Source: Azospirillum griseum (GTDB taxonomy: Bacteria > Pseudomonadota > Alphaproteobacteria > Azospirillales > Azospirillaceae). From it: a stretch of DNA of 37,703 nt. The translations under genes and the position numbers were made by a program. The stretch is from contig NZ_RXMA01000037.1 of NCBI RefSeq assembly GCF_003966125.1, forward strand, positions 1 through 37,703, written 5' to 3'. The notes under the pieces were generated by a model. It saw only the letters and a program-made list of their open reading frames with translations, was not told the origin of the DNA and did not search any database. Numbering within the stretch: the stretch's first letter is position 1; each line of letters opens with the position of its first letter. Shown one piece after another: positions 1 to 8,346 of the stretch.

Positions 1-53
1 CGAGTCTACCCGCAGCGACTCCCGCTGAAAATCCCCGACCGCACCACAAGCCA

Positions 54-80
54 AGCCGATTCATCTATTTTGAATCGGCT
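54..80 (-). terminator. Hairpin after the first membrane-protein gene
   Basis: A perfect 10-bp inverted repeat (AGCCGATTCA / TGAATCGGCT) with a 7-base loop begins 28 bases past the stop codon of the minus-strand gene ending at 108. No clear run of T follows on the minus strand, so it may act with Rho or only protect the transcript end. Confidence 0.5.
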
Positions 81-107
81 CCTAACACTTATCGCGCTCT
101 CCTCTTG

Positions 108-1247
108 CTACACCCGCCGACTCTCATGAATTTTTTCGGTTAGGTCTATGATTGCCAGAACAAACAATGGCGACAGCATGACGACATAGCGATCCACCGC
201 CCGCCCCGCCCCGTTTGCATAGGCAATGCAAAAAAAAGACGCCATTGCGAGTCCCAGACCGACAGAGGCGCAGACTTGATCCAGCCCGAGCAAGCGATGG
301 CGCATCGCCCAAACGACGTACGACGCCCACAACAGCGGCAAATTAAGCTTGAAGAACGCGCTGCGAATCATCAGCGGATCCCAAAGCGTCGGCAGTTGGT
401 CGATAAACCTATTGAACCAGCCGAGCGGAGAAATCTGATGCGTGTCTGTTGGAAGCGTGGGGAAAATCCACCCTCGCAGCGCAACGTACAGGGCGAGGGA
501 AGCAACGCACGCCGCTATGAACGCATGCAGAAACCTTTTCCTGTTTTGCGACAAGACACGACGAAGACAGACGCGTTCGGTCATGGACATGATCAAGAAC
601 GCCAACGGCAGCATTTCACGTTGGAAGATACACAGCAGCAATAAGGGAAAAGTCGACCAAGCCCAGAAATCGTCCCGTCTCCGCAGCGCCCAAATCAACG
701 CGGCGAGAAACCATGTCCAGCCTTCCGTCAACGGCGAGACAACATAAAAAAGCGTCCCCCCCGAAAGCAGCAACAACCCAAGCGCGGCAATCCCCCATAT
801 GCTGACCGGCAAAATTTTGTTCGAATCTGCGGTTGCAGCCACGGTATAGACAATCATACCCGTCAACCAAACTCCGATCGTGTTGGCGACAAGCAAAGCA
901 AAGAAGACATTCGCCGAGAAGGTTATATTACCCATGATGGAATGATAATTAAACCAAATATCTTTATCGAAAGTAATTCCTATCTCAAGAATAAAGCGAG
1001 CAATCAAAGTGGTCATTTGGCGCATGGCGAACGGTGCCCGCACGGCATCAAATTGCAAAGGCTTCAAAACCATTTCGTGGTAGCTGGAAAAATCACTCAT
1101 CCCGCTCCATGGAATGCTGTATTTGTGCGTAAAAAATAACAGAGGGTAGACGAGCAATCCGCTAATAAATGCTCCCACCAGTGAGATGTGCGGCCAGGTC
1201 GAGGAAAGATTCGTTCGCGGTTCGGAACCCAGGGTCGATCCACTCAT
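108..1247 (-). CDS. Multi-pass membrane protein, possibly GT-C-like, function unknown
   Basis: A 379-residue integral membrane protein with about nine hydrophobic segments. A region before the middle, rich in Arg/Pro with the pattern APFAMRQMTTLIAR, recalls the 'R..tPLlar' stretch seen in some bacterial GT-C-like membrane proteins, but I see no diagnostic catalytic motif, so function is open. The frame stays open up to a TTG at 1427, but that start would overlap the upstream gene by 44 bases and add a polar, low-complexity stretch. I prefer the ATG at 1247, which has GGAAAG about nine bases before it. Base composition is clearly AT-richer than the neighbours, most strikingly around 900-1140, which suggests acquired DNA. 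Context among lipid-linked glycan genes suggests a role in glycan modification or polymerisation. Confidence 0.75.
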   Translation of the reverse strand: MSGSTLGSEPRTNLSSTWPHISLVGAFISGLLVYPLLFFTHKYSIPWSGMSDFSSYHEMVLKPLQFDAVRAPFAMRQMTTLIARFILEIGITFDKDIWFNYHSIMGNITFSANVFFALLVANTIGVWLTGMIVYTVAATADSNKILPVSIWGIAALGLLLLSGGTLFYVVSPLTEGWTWFLAALIWALRRRDDFWAWSTFPLLLLCIFQREMLPLAFLIMSMTERVCLRRVLSQNRKRFLHAFIAACVASLALYVALRGWIFPTLPTDTHQISPLGWFNRFIDQLPTLWDPLMIRSAFFKLNLPLLWASYVVWAMRHRLLGLDQVCASVGLGLAMASFFCIAYANGAGRAVDRYVVMLSPLFVLAIIDLTEKIHESRRV

Positions 1248-1383
1248 TTCTGGATGCTTTCCGAGCGTCACTCCTGCTTTCCGATTTGCATCGCTTCCCT
1301 CTTGGGCGTGATTGATTCGGGAGACGGACGCGCGAACGCCGCTCAGCCCCGCTTCGTCGCTCGGTTTGAAATGGGGACGCCCG

Positions 1384-2538
1384 TTATTCTGGTTTTCCGC
1401 CACGCCTTTCCCTACCTTTCTGAGCAATCCTGATCGTCTTTTTGGCCAATAGGAATGGCACAGCTCCGAACCGCGGTGTCATTCCGTCGATGTCGTCCTC
1501 CCTTGGCCGCAAGCGCTGGGCGACGACGCCGAACTTGGCTCGACAACCGCGTGCGAGGCGCAAATCCCACCACATGGCTCGCCACAAGCCAACCCGCCGC
1601 ACCGCTTCGGCGTCGTCGAGCGGCGGCAGACCGGTGAGGATTGGCGACAAAACAGGCAAGAGCCGGGTTGAAGCCTCGAATGCGCCGCTTTCGGGCAAAT
1701 CAGCCGGTGCCCTGAACAACTGGTGCGCCAGCACCGTTGTCAGAAGCAATCGTCGGTCCGCCCCGATCCGGTCCGCTGCCGCCAAAGCGCCGGGCCACAC
1801 CTCCGGCCAAACCCGAGCCGCGACGGCTATATCGTACAGCCATCCGAGTTTGCGGCATAAATGCTTGGTGGCGTGCAAAGCGAGATAGGCCAGCCCGACC
1901 TCAGGGGAAAGCGTCCGCACAACCGTTCCACCGATCATGACGTTCACCGCGCTCTCGAACGGGCGCAGGACGCGCAACGGGCATTGCGCCTCGTGATGGG
2001 CGAGCCGGACATGCAGATCGATGATCGGGCCTTTTGCTTGGGGAAAAAAGCTGATTTCGGCACCATCGTCGAGCCAGTCTGGTGCTGACCGGACCGGGTG
2101 CCATCCCATGTCCCGCAGCACGGCGGCGGCGGCGGCGCGCGCGTGCGGGTGAACCAGCAGGTCGACGTCGGCAGAGGCACGGTGGAACGGATCGCCGTGC
2201 AGCTGTTGCGACAGGACGCAGCCCTTGAAGGCCAAGACCTCCACCCCCGCGCTTTTTAGCGCTTCGGTCGCACGGATGGTCGCGGCCGACCGCTCCATCG
2301 CCCGCAACACGGCATTTTTGATGTGGAGGCGCAGCAGGGTGCGCGTTTCTTCCGGTGGCTCCGCCATGGCGGCGATTTGTCGGCCGACCGACAGTTCCAG
2401 CCGATGGCGGCGCAAGACGTCGACCAAGGCGATCCAGTCGAGGCCGGGCGGAGCCGTGGCTTCGGTTCCTGGAGCGGAAGCGGCGACGTCGCAGATGAAA
2501 CGGGCTTCGGGCGACAGCCAAAGGCGGACGTCAGTCAT
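1384..2538 (-). CDS. Nucleotidyltransferase-like protein (NTP_transf_5 type)
   Basis: A 384-residue soluble protein. Residues 101-128 hold the family signature: a Lys-Gly pair (105-106, in LAFKG), then Arg120 and the acidic pair Asp124-x-Asp126 in ADVDLLV, the layout of the uncharacterised nucleotidyltransferase family PF14907. Such proteins occur repeatedly in exopolysaccharide and capsule clusters, but their substrate is not established. A His-rich stretch (ALHATKHL) lies in the middle and the C terminus is basic. The ATG at 2538 has only a weak ribosome site (GGCGGCA). It lies 39 bases after the sugar transferase gene ending... that is, upstream on the same strand, so the genes from 4023 down to 108 could be one transcript. 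Family assignment is fairly secure; biological role is inferred from neighbours only. Confidence 0.8.
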   Translation of the reverse strand: MTDVRLWLSPEARFICDVAASAPGTEATAPPGLDWIALVDVLRRHRLELSVGRQIAAMAEPPEETRTLLRLHIKNAVLRAMERSAATIRATEALKSAGVEVLAFKGCVLSQQLHGDPFHRASADVDLLVHPHARAAAAAVLRDMGWHPVRSAPDWLDDGAEISFFPQAKGPIIDLHVRLAHHEAQCPLRVLRPFESAVNVMIGGTVVRTLSPEVGLAYLALHATKHLCRKLGWLYDIAVAARVWPEVWPGALAAADRIGADRRLLLTTVLAHQLFRAPADLPESGAFEASTRLLPVLSPILTGLPPLDDAEAVRRVGLWRAMWWDLRLARGCRAKFGVVAQRLRPREDDIDGMTPRFGAVPFLLAKKTIRIAQKGRERRGGKPE

Positions 2539-2577
2539 TGCCGCCGATCCAAGGGACGAAAACGATGGCGCGGGCCG

Positions 2578-4023
2578 TCAATAGGCTCCAAGGCGGCCCC
2601 ACACCACGGGAATTGTCCGGACCAAAATGGCAACATCGTGCCATAATGTCCAGTTCTTGACGTACCAGACGTCGAGCCGCACCCGCTCATCATAAGAAAT
2701 CTCGTTGCGTCCGCTGACCTGCCACAACCCTGTCATGCCGGGTCGGGTCTCCAGATAATAAGATGCGTCTCGACCGTAAAGCGCCAGTTCCCCGTCCGTG
2801 ACCGGACGCGGACCCACCAGACTCATTTCTCCCCGCAGCACGTTGAACAGCTGCAGCAGCTCATCAAGGCTGGAGGCGCGCAGGAAACGGCCAAACGGGG
2901 TGACGCGGGGGTCGTGTTTCAGTTTGCAGGTTTCCCGCCATTCTGTTGCGGCGGCGGGATCGGTCGCCAACAAGGTTTGCAACAGTTGTTCGGCGTTGGG
3001 AGCCATGGTGCGGAACTTCAGGCAGTCGAATGCCCGTCCGTTGCGACCGATGCGGCGGTGGCGGTACACCACCGGGCCGCCGTCGCGCATGATCAACAGC
3101 GAAAAAACCAGAAAGACCGGGATCAGCAGCAGAGTCAGCGTGGAGGCGGCGACCATGTCGAAGGCGAACTTCAGCGCCCGCCCCAGCGGCTGGGCCAAGT
3201 TGTTGCGCGCCGCCAGCAGCATCACGTCGCGGCTAAAAAAATAGATCCGGTCGAACCCCAGCACCGGCAGCCCCTGCAACGTCGGGGCGACCGCGAACGG
3301 CAGGCGGCTGCGGGTCAGGTCGGCGATCAGATCCTCATGTTCGGCCAGATCGGCGTCGGACAACGCCAGCACCGCCAGTTGTGCCCGTTCGCGGGCGTAG
3401 AACGCGTCCCACGAACCGGCCATATCCTCCTCCACCGCCGACAGTGGACGCACGCCGACGATGTTGTAGCCCAGCGAGCGTTCAAGGCGCAGCGCCTCTG
3501 CGGCGCTTTCCGCCGTCCGCCCGCTGCCCACCACCACCACTGGCAGCTGCCACAGGCCGTAAGCATCCAGAAGCACCGCCGCCACACGCCGCAGCGTCGG
3601 CGTCAGCGGTACAGTCAACAGCCACGCCTGTCCCAGCCACAGGCGGGAGAAGTCGGATTTGAATGCGAACATCAAAAAGCCGTCGGTCAGCAAGCCCAGC
3701 AGGCAACCGACGACGACGTCCTGCATTGCACTCCACAACGGCAGTCGGCGGCGATAGTGGCCTCTGCTCTGGAACCACAACAGCATGCACAGGCCGAGGC
3801 AGCCGAACTGCGCCAGCCGCAACCCGACCCCATCTCCCAGCAAATCACGGTACGGGCGTTCGAACACCCATTCATTGATGGCGAGCGACAAAACCGCCGC
3901 CAGCAGAAACGCCACCGCTAACGCCAGAACGTCGGCGAAAACCAGCGCCGACTGTCGGACACCGTTCAGGCGGGACAGGCGGGCGGGGTACGTCGCCGCT
4001 TCGATTGCTTGAACCTGATGCAT
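2578..4023 (-). CDS. Polyprenyl-phosphate sugar-1-phosphate transferase (WbaP/exopolysaccharide family)
   Basis: Transfers a sugar-1-phosphate from a UDP-sugar to undecaprenyl phosphate at the inner membrane, the first committed step of lipid-linked glycan synthesis. Starting at the ATG at 4023 gives 481 residues, close to WbaP. Four or five N-terminal membrane segments are followed by a nucleotide-binding-like central part (VVVVGSGRTAES) and the C-terminal bacterial sugar transferase domain. In that domain I see CLKFRTM, the catalytic SLDEL (Asp-Glu) followed by NVLRGEMSLVGPRP, and RPGMTGLWQVSGR. The frame extends to 4215, but the extra 64 residues are Cys/Arg-rich and unlike the family. The sugar (galactose, glucose or other) cannot be read from sequence. 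Confidence 0.93.
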   Translation of the reverse strand: MHQVQAIEAATYPARLSRLNGVRQSALVFADVLALAVAFLLAAVLSLAINEWVFERPYRDLLGDGVGLRLAQFGCLGLCMLLWFQSRGHYRRRLPLWSAMQDVVVGCLLGLLTDGFLMFAFKSDFSRLWLGQAWLLTVPLTPTLRRVAAVLLDAYGLWQLPVVVVGSGRTAESAAEALRLERSLGYNIVGVRPLSAVEEDMAGSWDAFYARERAQLAVLALSDADLAEHEDLIADLTRSRLPFAVAPTLQGLPVLGFDRIYFFSRDVMLLAARNNLAQPLGRALKFAFDMVAASTLTLLLIPVFLVFSLLIMRDGGPVVYRHRRIGRNGRAFDCLKFRTMAPNAEQLLQTLLATDPAAATEWRETCKLKHDPRVTPFGRFLRASSLDELLQLFNVLRGEMSLVGPRPVTDGELALYGRDASYYLETRPGMTGLWQVSGRNEISYDERVRLDVWYVKNWTLWHDVAILVRTIPVVWGRLGAY

Positions 4024-4395
4024 GCGCGAGGTGGTCCAATGTTGCGCTCGGGTTGAAAATTGTGACGGCTGGCGGAGCCTCTGCTCTACAACGTTGAATT
4101 CTGCGATTGATCGACACCGTTTCCGACATTGTATGTTCCATACGACGTTCGGCAATCGTTTCGTCGCACAATGATCGGGCTTTGCCGAGCACCGTCGGCA
4201 CAAGGGGCTGAACAACCGGGCGGGGAACCTTCATCAGGCCAACCGGTGGCGCGAGTGGCCGCGCAATCTCTACATTGCTCCAGGCCCCTGCGCTTTCGCT
4301 CGGTCGGTCGTCGACACGTTGACGGTGCCCTTGCGCGGGCGCTTGCGGCTTCGCAAGGGTGAGGCCAACCATCCGGTCGGCCCCACCCGCTGTTC
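4024..4395. other. 372-base intergenic region upstream of the sugar transferase gene
   Basis: No convincing gene: short open frames here are Arg/Cys-rich and lack ribosome sites. It contains a hairpin near its right end (listed separately) that follows the methyltransferase-GT2 gene. The left two thirds is the likely place for a promoter for the minus-strand genes 4023 down to 108, but I see no clear -35/-10 pair. Confidence 0.5.
4328..4359 (-). terminator. Possible terminator hairpin after the methyltransferase-GT2 gene
   Basis: CTTGCG-GCTT-CGCAAG forms a tight hairpin with a 4-base loop, and the longer alternative CCCTTGCG/CGCAAGGG (8 bp) uses the same right arm. It sits about 37 bases past the stop at 4396. 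No T run follows on the minus strand, so termination strength is uncertain. Confidence 0.4.
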
Positions 4396-5904
4396 TCAGA
4401 ACGCCTTCAGCTTTTTCCAGGCGAAGACAACCATGCGGGCCAGAAGCCAGCCATGGGTGAAACGGGAGATCTGGGTTTCGCCATAGCTGCGGTCGGCGTA
4501 GCGCACCGGCACCTCGACGATCTTCAGGTTCTGCTTGGCCGCGCCGAAAATCAGGTCGAAGTCGCCGAAGGGATCGAAATCGCCGAAATAATGGCGGTTG
4601 GCGACGATCGTCTCATAATCCTTGCGCCACAACACCTTGGTGCCGCACAGCGTGTCGGTGAAGCGCTGGTTGAGCAGGAAGGAGAAGATGCGGGCAAAGG
4701 CCCGGTTGGCCAGGAAATTCAGGAAGCGCATCGCCTCGGGGGCCATCGGGTAGACCAGACGGGTGCCGTTCACGAACTCGCCCCGGCCGGACACCATCGC
4801 CTGATAGAATTTCCCCATGGTTTCCGGCGGCACGGTCAAATCCGCGTCCAGGATGATGAGGATGTCGCCCCGCGCCACCGCGAACCCGGCGCGCACCGCG
4901 TCGCCCTTGCCCTTGCCGGGCTGCTTCATCACCTTGATGTCCCAATCGGGATGGGCGTCGCGGACCCGCAGGCACTCCTCATAGGTGTTGTCCTGGCTGT
5001 TGCCCTCGACATAGATCACCTCGATGTCGGGGGCGAAGCGCGGCAGGCGGCGGATGGCGTTTTCGATGTTGCCGCGCTCGTTGCGGCAGGGGATCAGGAT
5101 GGTGACGGACGGCGGCTTCCCGTCCACCGTCACCGGGGTGCCCGACGGCAGCGGCCGGGCCACCACATAATTGCGCACGCACAGCCGCCGAACGCCGGGC
5201 AGCGGTGCCACGTAACGGTTGACCAGCGTGCCCAACCCGAACAGGCGCTTGGGCAGCAATTGACGCCAGTCGCGGCGCACCGGCTCCCACCCCGCCAGAT
5301 CCAACAGATTCACGATGTCGCTGGTGGACAGCCAGTTCTGTTGGCCCTGGGGCATGCGCATGCCCAGCTTTTCCGCCACCCACAGGAGAGGCTCCCACAA
5401 ACGGGAGTGATAGCTGACGATGATCCGGGTTTTCGGGGTGGCGACGCGGCGCAACAGCCGCAGCGTCTCCTCGATGTCGTCCAGGAAGCCGACGGTTCCG
5501 GACAGCAAGATGTGGCTGAACGGACCGTGCAGACCGTTGAGGCTGGCCGGATCCTCGGCGTTGGCGGTGTGGAACTCCAATCCGGGATGGCGGGCCTTGG
5601 CGGCCGCGATGGTTTGCGGGCTGAGGTCAAGGCCAACCCCCCGCGCCGGTTTCAGCGCCGCCAGCGTGTCGCCAAGGCCACAGCCGATCTCCAGCACCGA
5701 CGCGCCTTCCGGGATCAGGAAGCGCAGATAGGTGCGGTCGGCGTCATGAAAGGCCCGGTTGCGCTCCATCCACGTCTCAAGCGTGGCCGCAAGGTCGTCG
5801 AAACGGGCGCGCAGCCGCTCCTGACGGGAAGACAAGGGAGTCGGAACCGCAGCGTCACCAAGACCGGCGGCGTGGTCGGGAAGGGGGGAAAAAAGGTCAG
5901 TCAT
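4396..5904 (-). CDS. Fusion of SAM-dependent methyltransferase and family 2 glycosyltransferase
   Basis: A 502-residue cytoplasmic protein with two domains. Residues 45-250 are a class I methyltransferase: LEIGCGLGD (71-79) is the SAM-binding glycine loop and GLDLS (91-95) its acidic partner. Residues 266-500 are a GT2 domain of the dolichol-phosphate-mannose-synthase type: VTILIPCRNE at the start, KGKGDAVRAG around 331-340, and the metal-binding Asp-Ala-Asp at 353-355. There is no C-terminal membrane hairpin. GT2 enzymes of this kind usually load a sugar on polyprenyl phosphate; the methyltransferase substrate is unknown, perhaps the same glycan. The start ATG overlaps the stop of the upstream flippase-like gene (ATGA), so the two are probably translationally coupled. 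Confidence 0.88.
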   Translation of the reverse strand: MTDLFSPLPDHAAGLGDAAVPTPLSSRQERLRARFDDLAATLETWMERNRAFHDADRTYLRFLIPEGASVLEIGCGLGDTLAALKPARGVGLDLSPQTIAAAKARHPGLEFHTANAEDPASLNGLHGPFSHILLSGTVGFLDDIEETLRLLRRVATPKTRIIVSYHSRLWEPLLWVAEKLGMRMPQGQQNWLSTSDIVNLLDLAGWEPVRRDWRQLLPKRLFGLGTLVNRYVAPLPGVRRLCVRNYVVARPLPSGTPVTVDGKPPSVTILIPCRNERGNIENAIRRLPRFAPDIEVIYVEGNSQDNTYEECLRVRDAHPDWDIKVMKQPGKGKGDAVRAGFAVARGDILIILDADLTVPPETMGKFYQAMVSGRGEFVNGTRLVYPMAPEAMRFLNFLANRAFARIFSFLLNQRFTDTLCGTKVLWRKDYETIVANRHYFGDFDPFGDFDLIFGAAKQNLKIVEVPVRYADRSYGETQISRFTHGWLLARMVVFAWKKLKAF

Positions 5905-6971
5905 CGCGGCGGGTCCGTCGGAAAAGCGTCGGGCTTGGTCGGGGTGGCGGTCGTTTCACCGCGCAGCAAAAGCCAGAACAGGCCGCCGGGCAGCGACAGG
6001 ATGGCGATCGACAGCCCGATCAGCAGGGAAACCAGAAGAGCGGCGCTGGGGTCGAAGCCGAGCAGCGCGAAGCCGGCGACCATGGCCCCTTCGCGCACCC
6101 CCCACCCACCCAGCGAGACGGGCAGGGCGGCGGCGACGATGGCGGCGGGGACGATGGCCAGACCGTCCAGCCACCCCAGGGGCAGGCCGATCGAACGGGC
6201 GAACAGGATGGTGGCCGCGATGGTGGACAGGTGAACGCCAACGCTGTGACCCAGCCCGATCCAGCCGTCGCGGCTGGTGGCAACGCTGCGCAGATGCGCC
6301 GTGACCGTGCTCACAGCCCCCCAAAGGCGGCGCACCATGGCGTGCTTGCGCCAGGACGCGGGCAGGGGCAGCCGATCAACCGGGATTCGACCGACCAGCA
6401 TCGAGACCGCCAGCAGCATGACCAGAACCACCGCACCGCCAAGCACGGTGGTGGCGACGGCGGGCGGGGCCACCGCGATCAGATGCGGCAAGCCGACCAG
6501 ACCGATGGCGACCACACCGAGCAGCGCCAGCGTGCGGTCCGTCAGAAGCGCCAGCATCACCGGTCCCGGCGGATGGCCCAGCCTCCAGGTGAACCAGCCG
6601 CGCAGCAGGTCGGCCCCGACGGAGCCGGGCAGGATCTGCCCCAGAAACCCACTGGCCATCTGCAAGCGAAAGGCGGTCCAGCGTGTCAAGCGAAAGCCGG
6701 CGGCAAGACCCACCGATCGCCAGCGGAAGGCCGCCAATGGAAGGGTCAACGCCTTCACGACAAAGCCAGCGGCAAACAGCCAGGGGTCGGCGTTCGACAG
6801 GCGCGCCACGATGCCGCCCCAATCGGCCCCGGCGGCCAAAAGCCCCAGCACCACAAGCGTGACCGACAGCTTGACCAGCAAGGCCCGGCGCGCGCCGCTT
6901 CCCCCGCCCGAACCGGGGCCGGGCGGGCCGGAACGGGCAAAAGAAGGATCGAGAAGGTCCTGAGACATCAT
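5901..6971 (-). CDS. Flippase-like membrane protein (LPG_synthase_TM / UPF0104 family)
   Basis: A 356-residue protein with a Gly/Pro-rich cytoplasmic N terminus (to about residue 28) and about eight membrane segments. Family hallmarks are the segment GFLGQILPGSVGADLLRGW near residues 108-126 and the late motif PVSLGGWGVREG, both typical of the lysylphosphatidylglycerol-synthase transmembrane (AglD-like) family. Members lacking the C-terminal synthetase domain, as here, are widespread beside GT2 enzymes and are suspected to move or handle lipid-linked sugars. Its 4-base overlap with the methyltransferase-GT2 gene supports a joint function. The start has two adjacent ATG codons (6971 and 6968); the ribosome site is weak. 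Confidence 0.85.
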   Translation of the reverse strand: MMSQDLLDPSFARSGPPGPGSGGGSGARRALLVKLSVTLVVLGLLAAGADWGGIVARLSNADPWLFAAGFVVKALTLPLAAFRWRSVGLAAGFRLTRWTAFRLQMASGFLGQILPGSVGADLLRGWFTWRLGHPPGPVMLALLTDRTLALLGVVAIGLVGLPHLIAVAPPAVATTVLGGAVVLVMLLAVSMLVGRIPVDRLPLPASWRKHAMVRRLWGAVSTVTAHLRSVATSRDGWIGLGHSVGVHLSTIAATILFARSIGLPLGWLDGLAIVPAAIVAAALPVSLGGWGVREGAMVAGFALLGFDPSAALLVSLLIGLSIAILSLPGGLFWLLLRGETTATPTKPDAFPTDPPR

Positions 6972-7004
6972 CCACGCATGGAAACCGGGCGTTCAAGGCC
7001 GCCA

Positions 7005-7025
7005 AAGCCGCCGTTGTAGCGGCTT
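7005..7025 (-). terminator. Terminator hairpin after the M23 gene
   Basis: Perfect 7-bp stem AAGCCGC / GCGGCTT with a 7-base loop, about 28 bases after the minus-strand stop at 7053. The stem ends in TTT on the minus strand. It separates the M23 gene from the flippase-like gene. Confidence 0.5.
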
Positions 7026-7052
7026 GCGCCCCGATTGTCACTTCCCGACCGA

Positions 7053-8132
7053 TCAGCGCAACTCCACCCGCCGTTCCTCCTGGAGCACCGTTTCGCCTTC
7101 ATGACGCAGCGTGACCATCACCCGATACACCCCAGTGGGCCAGGGGTCGGCGTTCGGTGGCCGAATGTCGGCGTTGATGAAGAGAACCGCCAAGGGCCGG
7201 GGCACGGTGCCTGTGAGGCGATGCAACCGCTGACCATTGGGGCCAATGGCCTCCACCGTCACCGCGTCCCCCCGCCGTCCTCCCATCAGCTCCACCCACA
7301 CCCCCAACGGGCCGGGACCGGCTGGCAAGGGTTGGCCATAACCGCCGTCCCGGGCGGTGTCCGCCTTGGGCGTTTCCCGTGCCAGCCCAGCGCCCAGAAG
7401 CGCGCTTGGTCGATAGACAAGCGTCCGGCGCGCTTGATCGCTCCACAATGCGCCGATCGGAATCCCACCATCGCTGTTGCAAGCGGGCAGGGCAGGGGCG
7501 GGCAGGGCGGGGGAGTCCTGGGCCGTGGTCCCGATCACACGCCCGGTGTAGGGATCAATGCCCTGGCCCGCGCGGCGGACACCAAAATCAACATGGGGAA
7601 ATTCGGTGTTGCCCGACAGGCCGATGCGGCCAAGCGGGCGCCCGGCCTCCACCCGGTCGCCAGGCCGAACGGTCACGCTTCCCTGCAACAGGTGGCTGTA
7701 TTGGGTTTCCCAACCGTTGCCGTGATCGATCACCACGGCGTTGCCCGCCTCCTTGCCTTCGGGCGCGCGACCGCTCTGCCGGATGCTGACGTCGGCCACT
7801 CCATCGCGCGTGCGGGTCACGGTTCCGGCGGCGGCGGCGACCACCGTCACACCGCGCCGCATGGCAGCGAGATCCGTCAATCGGAAATCAACGCCCTTGT
7901 GTCCATCATAGGTCAGGCGGCCACAGGCAAAATCCTGCATTCCCGACCCTGGATCGACATCAACGTAATTTTGGACAAAGCAATCGGCACCGATGTGGCA
8001 CCGCACGGGGACGTTGAGAGCCGGCGGGGGCCCCCGGTCCTGGGCGTGGGCCTGGACCACGGATAGAAGCATCAGCCCTGTCAAGCCAAGCACGAGCCGC
8101 GTTTCCCACCACCCGAACACCACTCCCAGCAC
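7053..8132 (-). CDS. Exported M23-family (LytM-type) protein with altered HxH motif
   Basis: A 359-residue predicted periplasmic protein. The N terminus has a hydrophobic signal sequence ending in VQAHA before Gln. The M23 peptidase fold follows: HKGVD supplies the first zinc His and Asp, GNAVVIDHGNGWETQYSHL contains the catalytic His, and the last motif, normally His-x-His, reads His-Val-Asp (FPHVDF). The second His of that motif is a zinc ligand in LytM, so here Asp must replace it or the enzyme is inactive. The last 150 residues look like an added beta-rich domain. The GTG at 8132 is chosen because a perfect AGGAGG lies five bases before it; the frame extends 13 codons to a GTG at 8171 with no such site. 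Neighbouring AMIN-like gene suggests a peptidoglycan role. Confidence 0.85.
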   Translation of the reverse strand: MLGVVFGWWETRLVLGLTGLMLLSVVQAHAQDRGPPPALNVPVRCHIGADCFVQNYVDVDPGSGMQDFACGRLTYDGHKGVDFRLTDLAAMRRGVTVVAAAAGTVTRTRDGVADVSIRQSGRAPEGKEAGNAVVIDHGNGWETQYSHLLQGSVTVRPGDRVEAGRPLGRIGLSGNTEFPHVDFGVRRAGQGIDPYTGRVIGTTAQDSPALPAPALPACNSDGGIPIGALWSDQARRTLVYRPSALLGAGLARETPKADTARDGGYGQPLPAGPGPLGVWVELMGGRRGDAVTVEAIGPNGQRLHRLTGTVPRPLAVLFINADIRPPNADPWPTGVYRVMVTLRHEGETVLQEERRVELR

Positions 8133-8137
8133 GTCAG

Positions 8138-8143
8138 CCTCCT
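8138..8143 (-). promoter_or_regulatory. Ribosome binding site fixing the M23 start
   Basis: AGGAGG on the minus strand, five bases before the GTG at 8132. It favours the shorter protein, whose N terminus then begins just before the signal sequence. Confidence 0.7.
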
Positions 8144-8346
8144 CACGCTTGCAAGACAACGTCGCCGCCACCTCTTATCTCTGCTTTTGACAGGGCGTTC
8201 GACAGGATTGTGCCTGAAAACGGCGAAGCCCCGGCCATGGCTTTTCCTGGACCGGGCAACGCTGTTGGGAGTAGGCATGCGGTAAGACGTGCTTGGCTTG
8301 CGCGCCAAGGTCACGGCTCCACCGCTCTTCGTCCGATGGATCCTCC

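Noticed and set aside
4453..6234. 593-codon open frame on the plus strand
   Set aside because: It lies antisense to the methyltransferase-GT2 and flippase-like genes, is His/Gln/Arg-rich and has no motif; such frames are expected opposite high-GC genes with biased third positions.
8187..8192. TTGACA, possible -35 for the AMIN-like gene
   Set aside because: No acceptable -10 hexamer at 16-18 bases, so no promoter is claimed.
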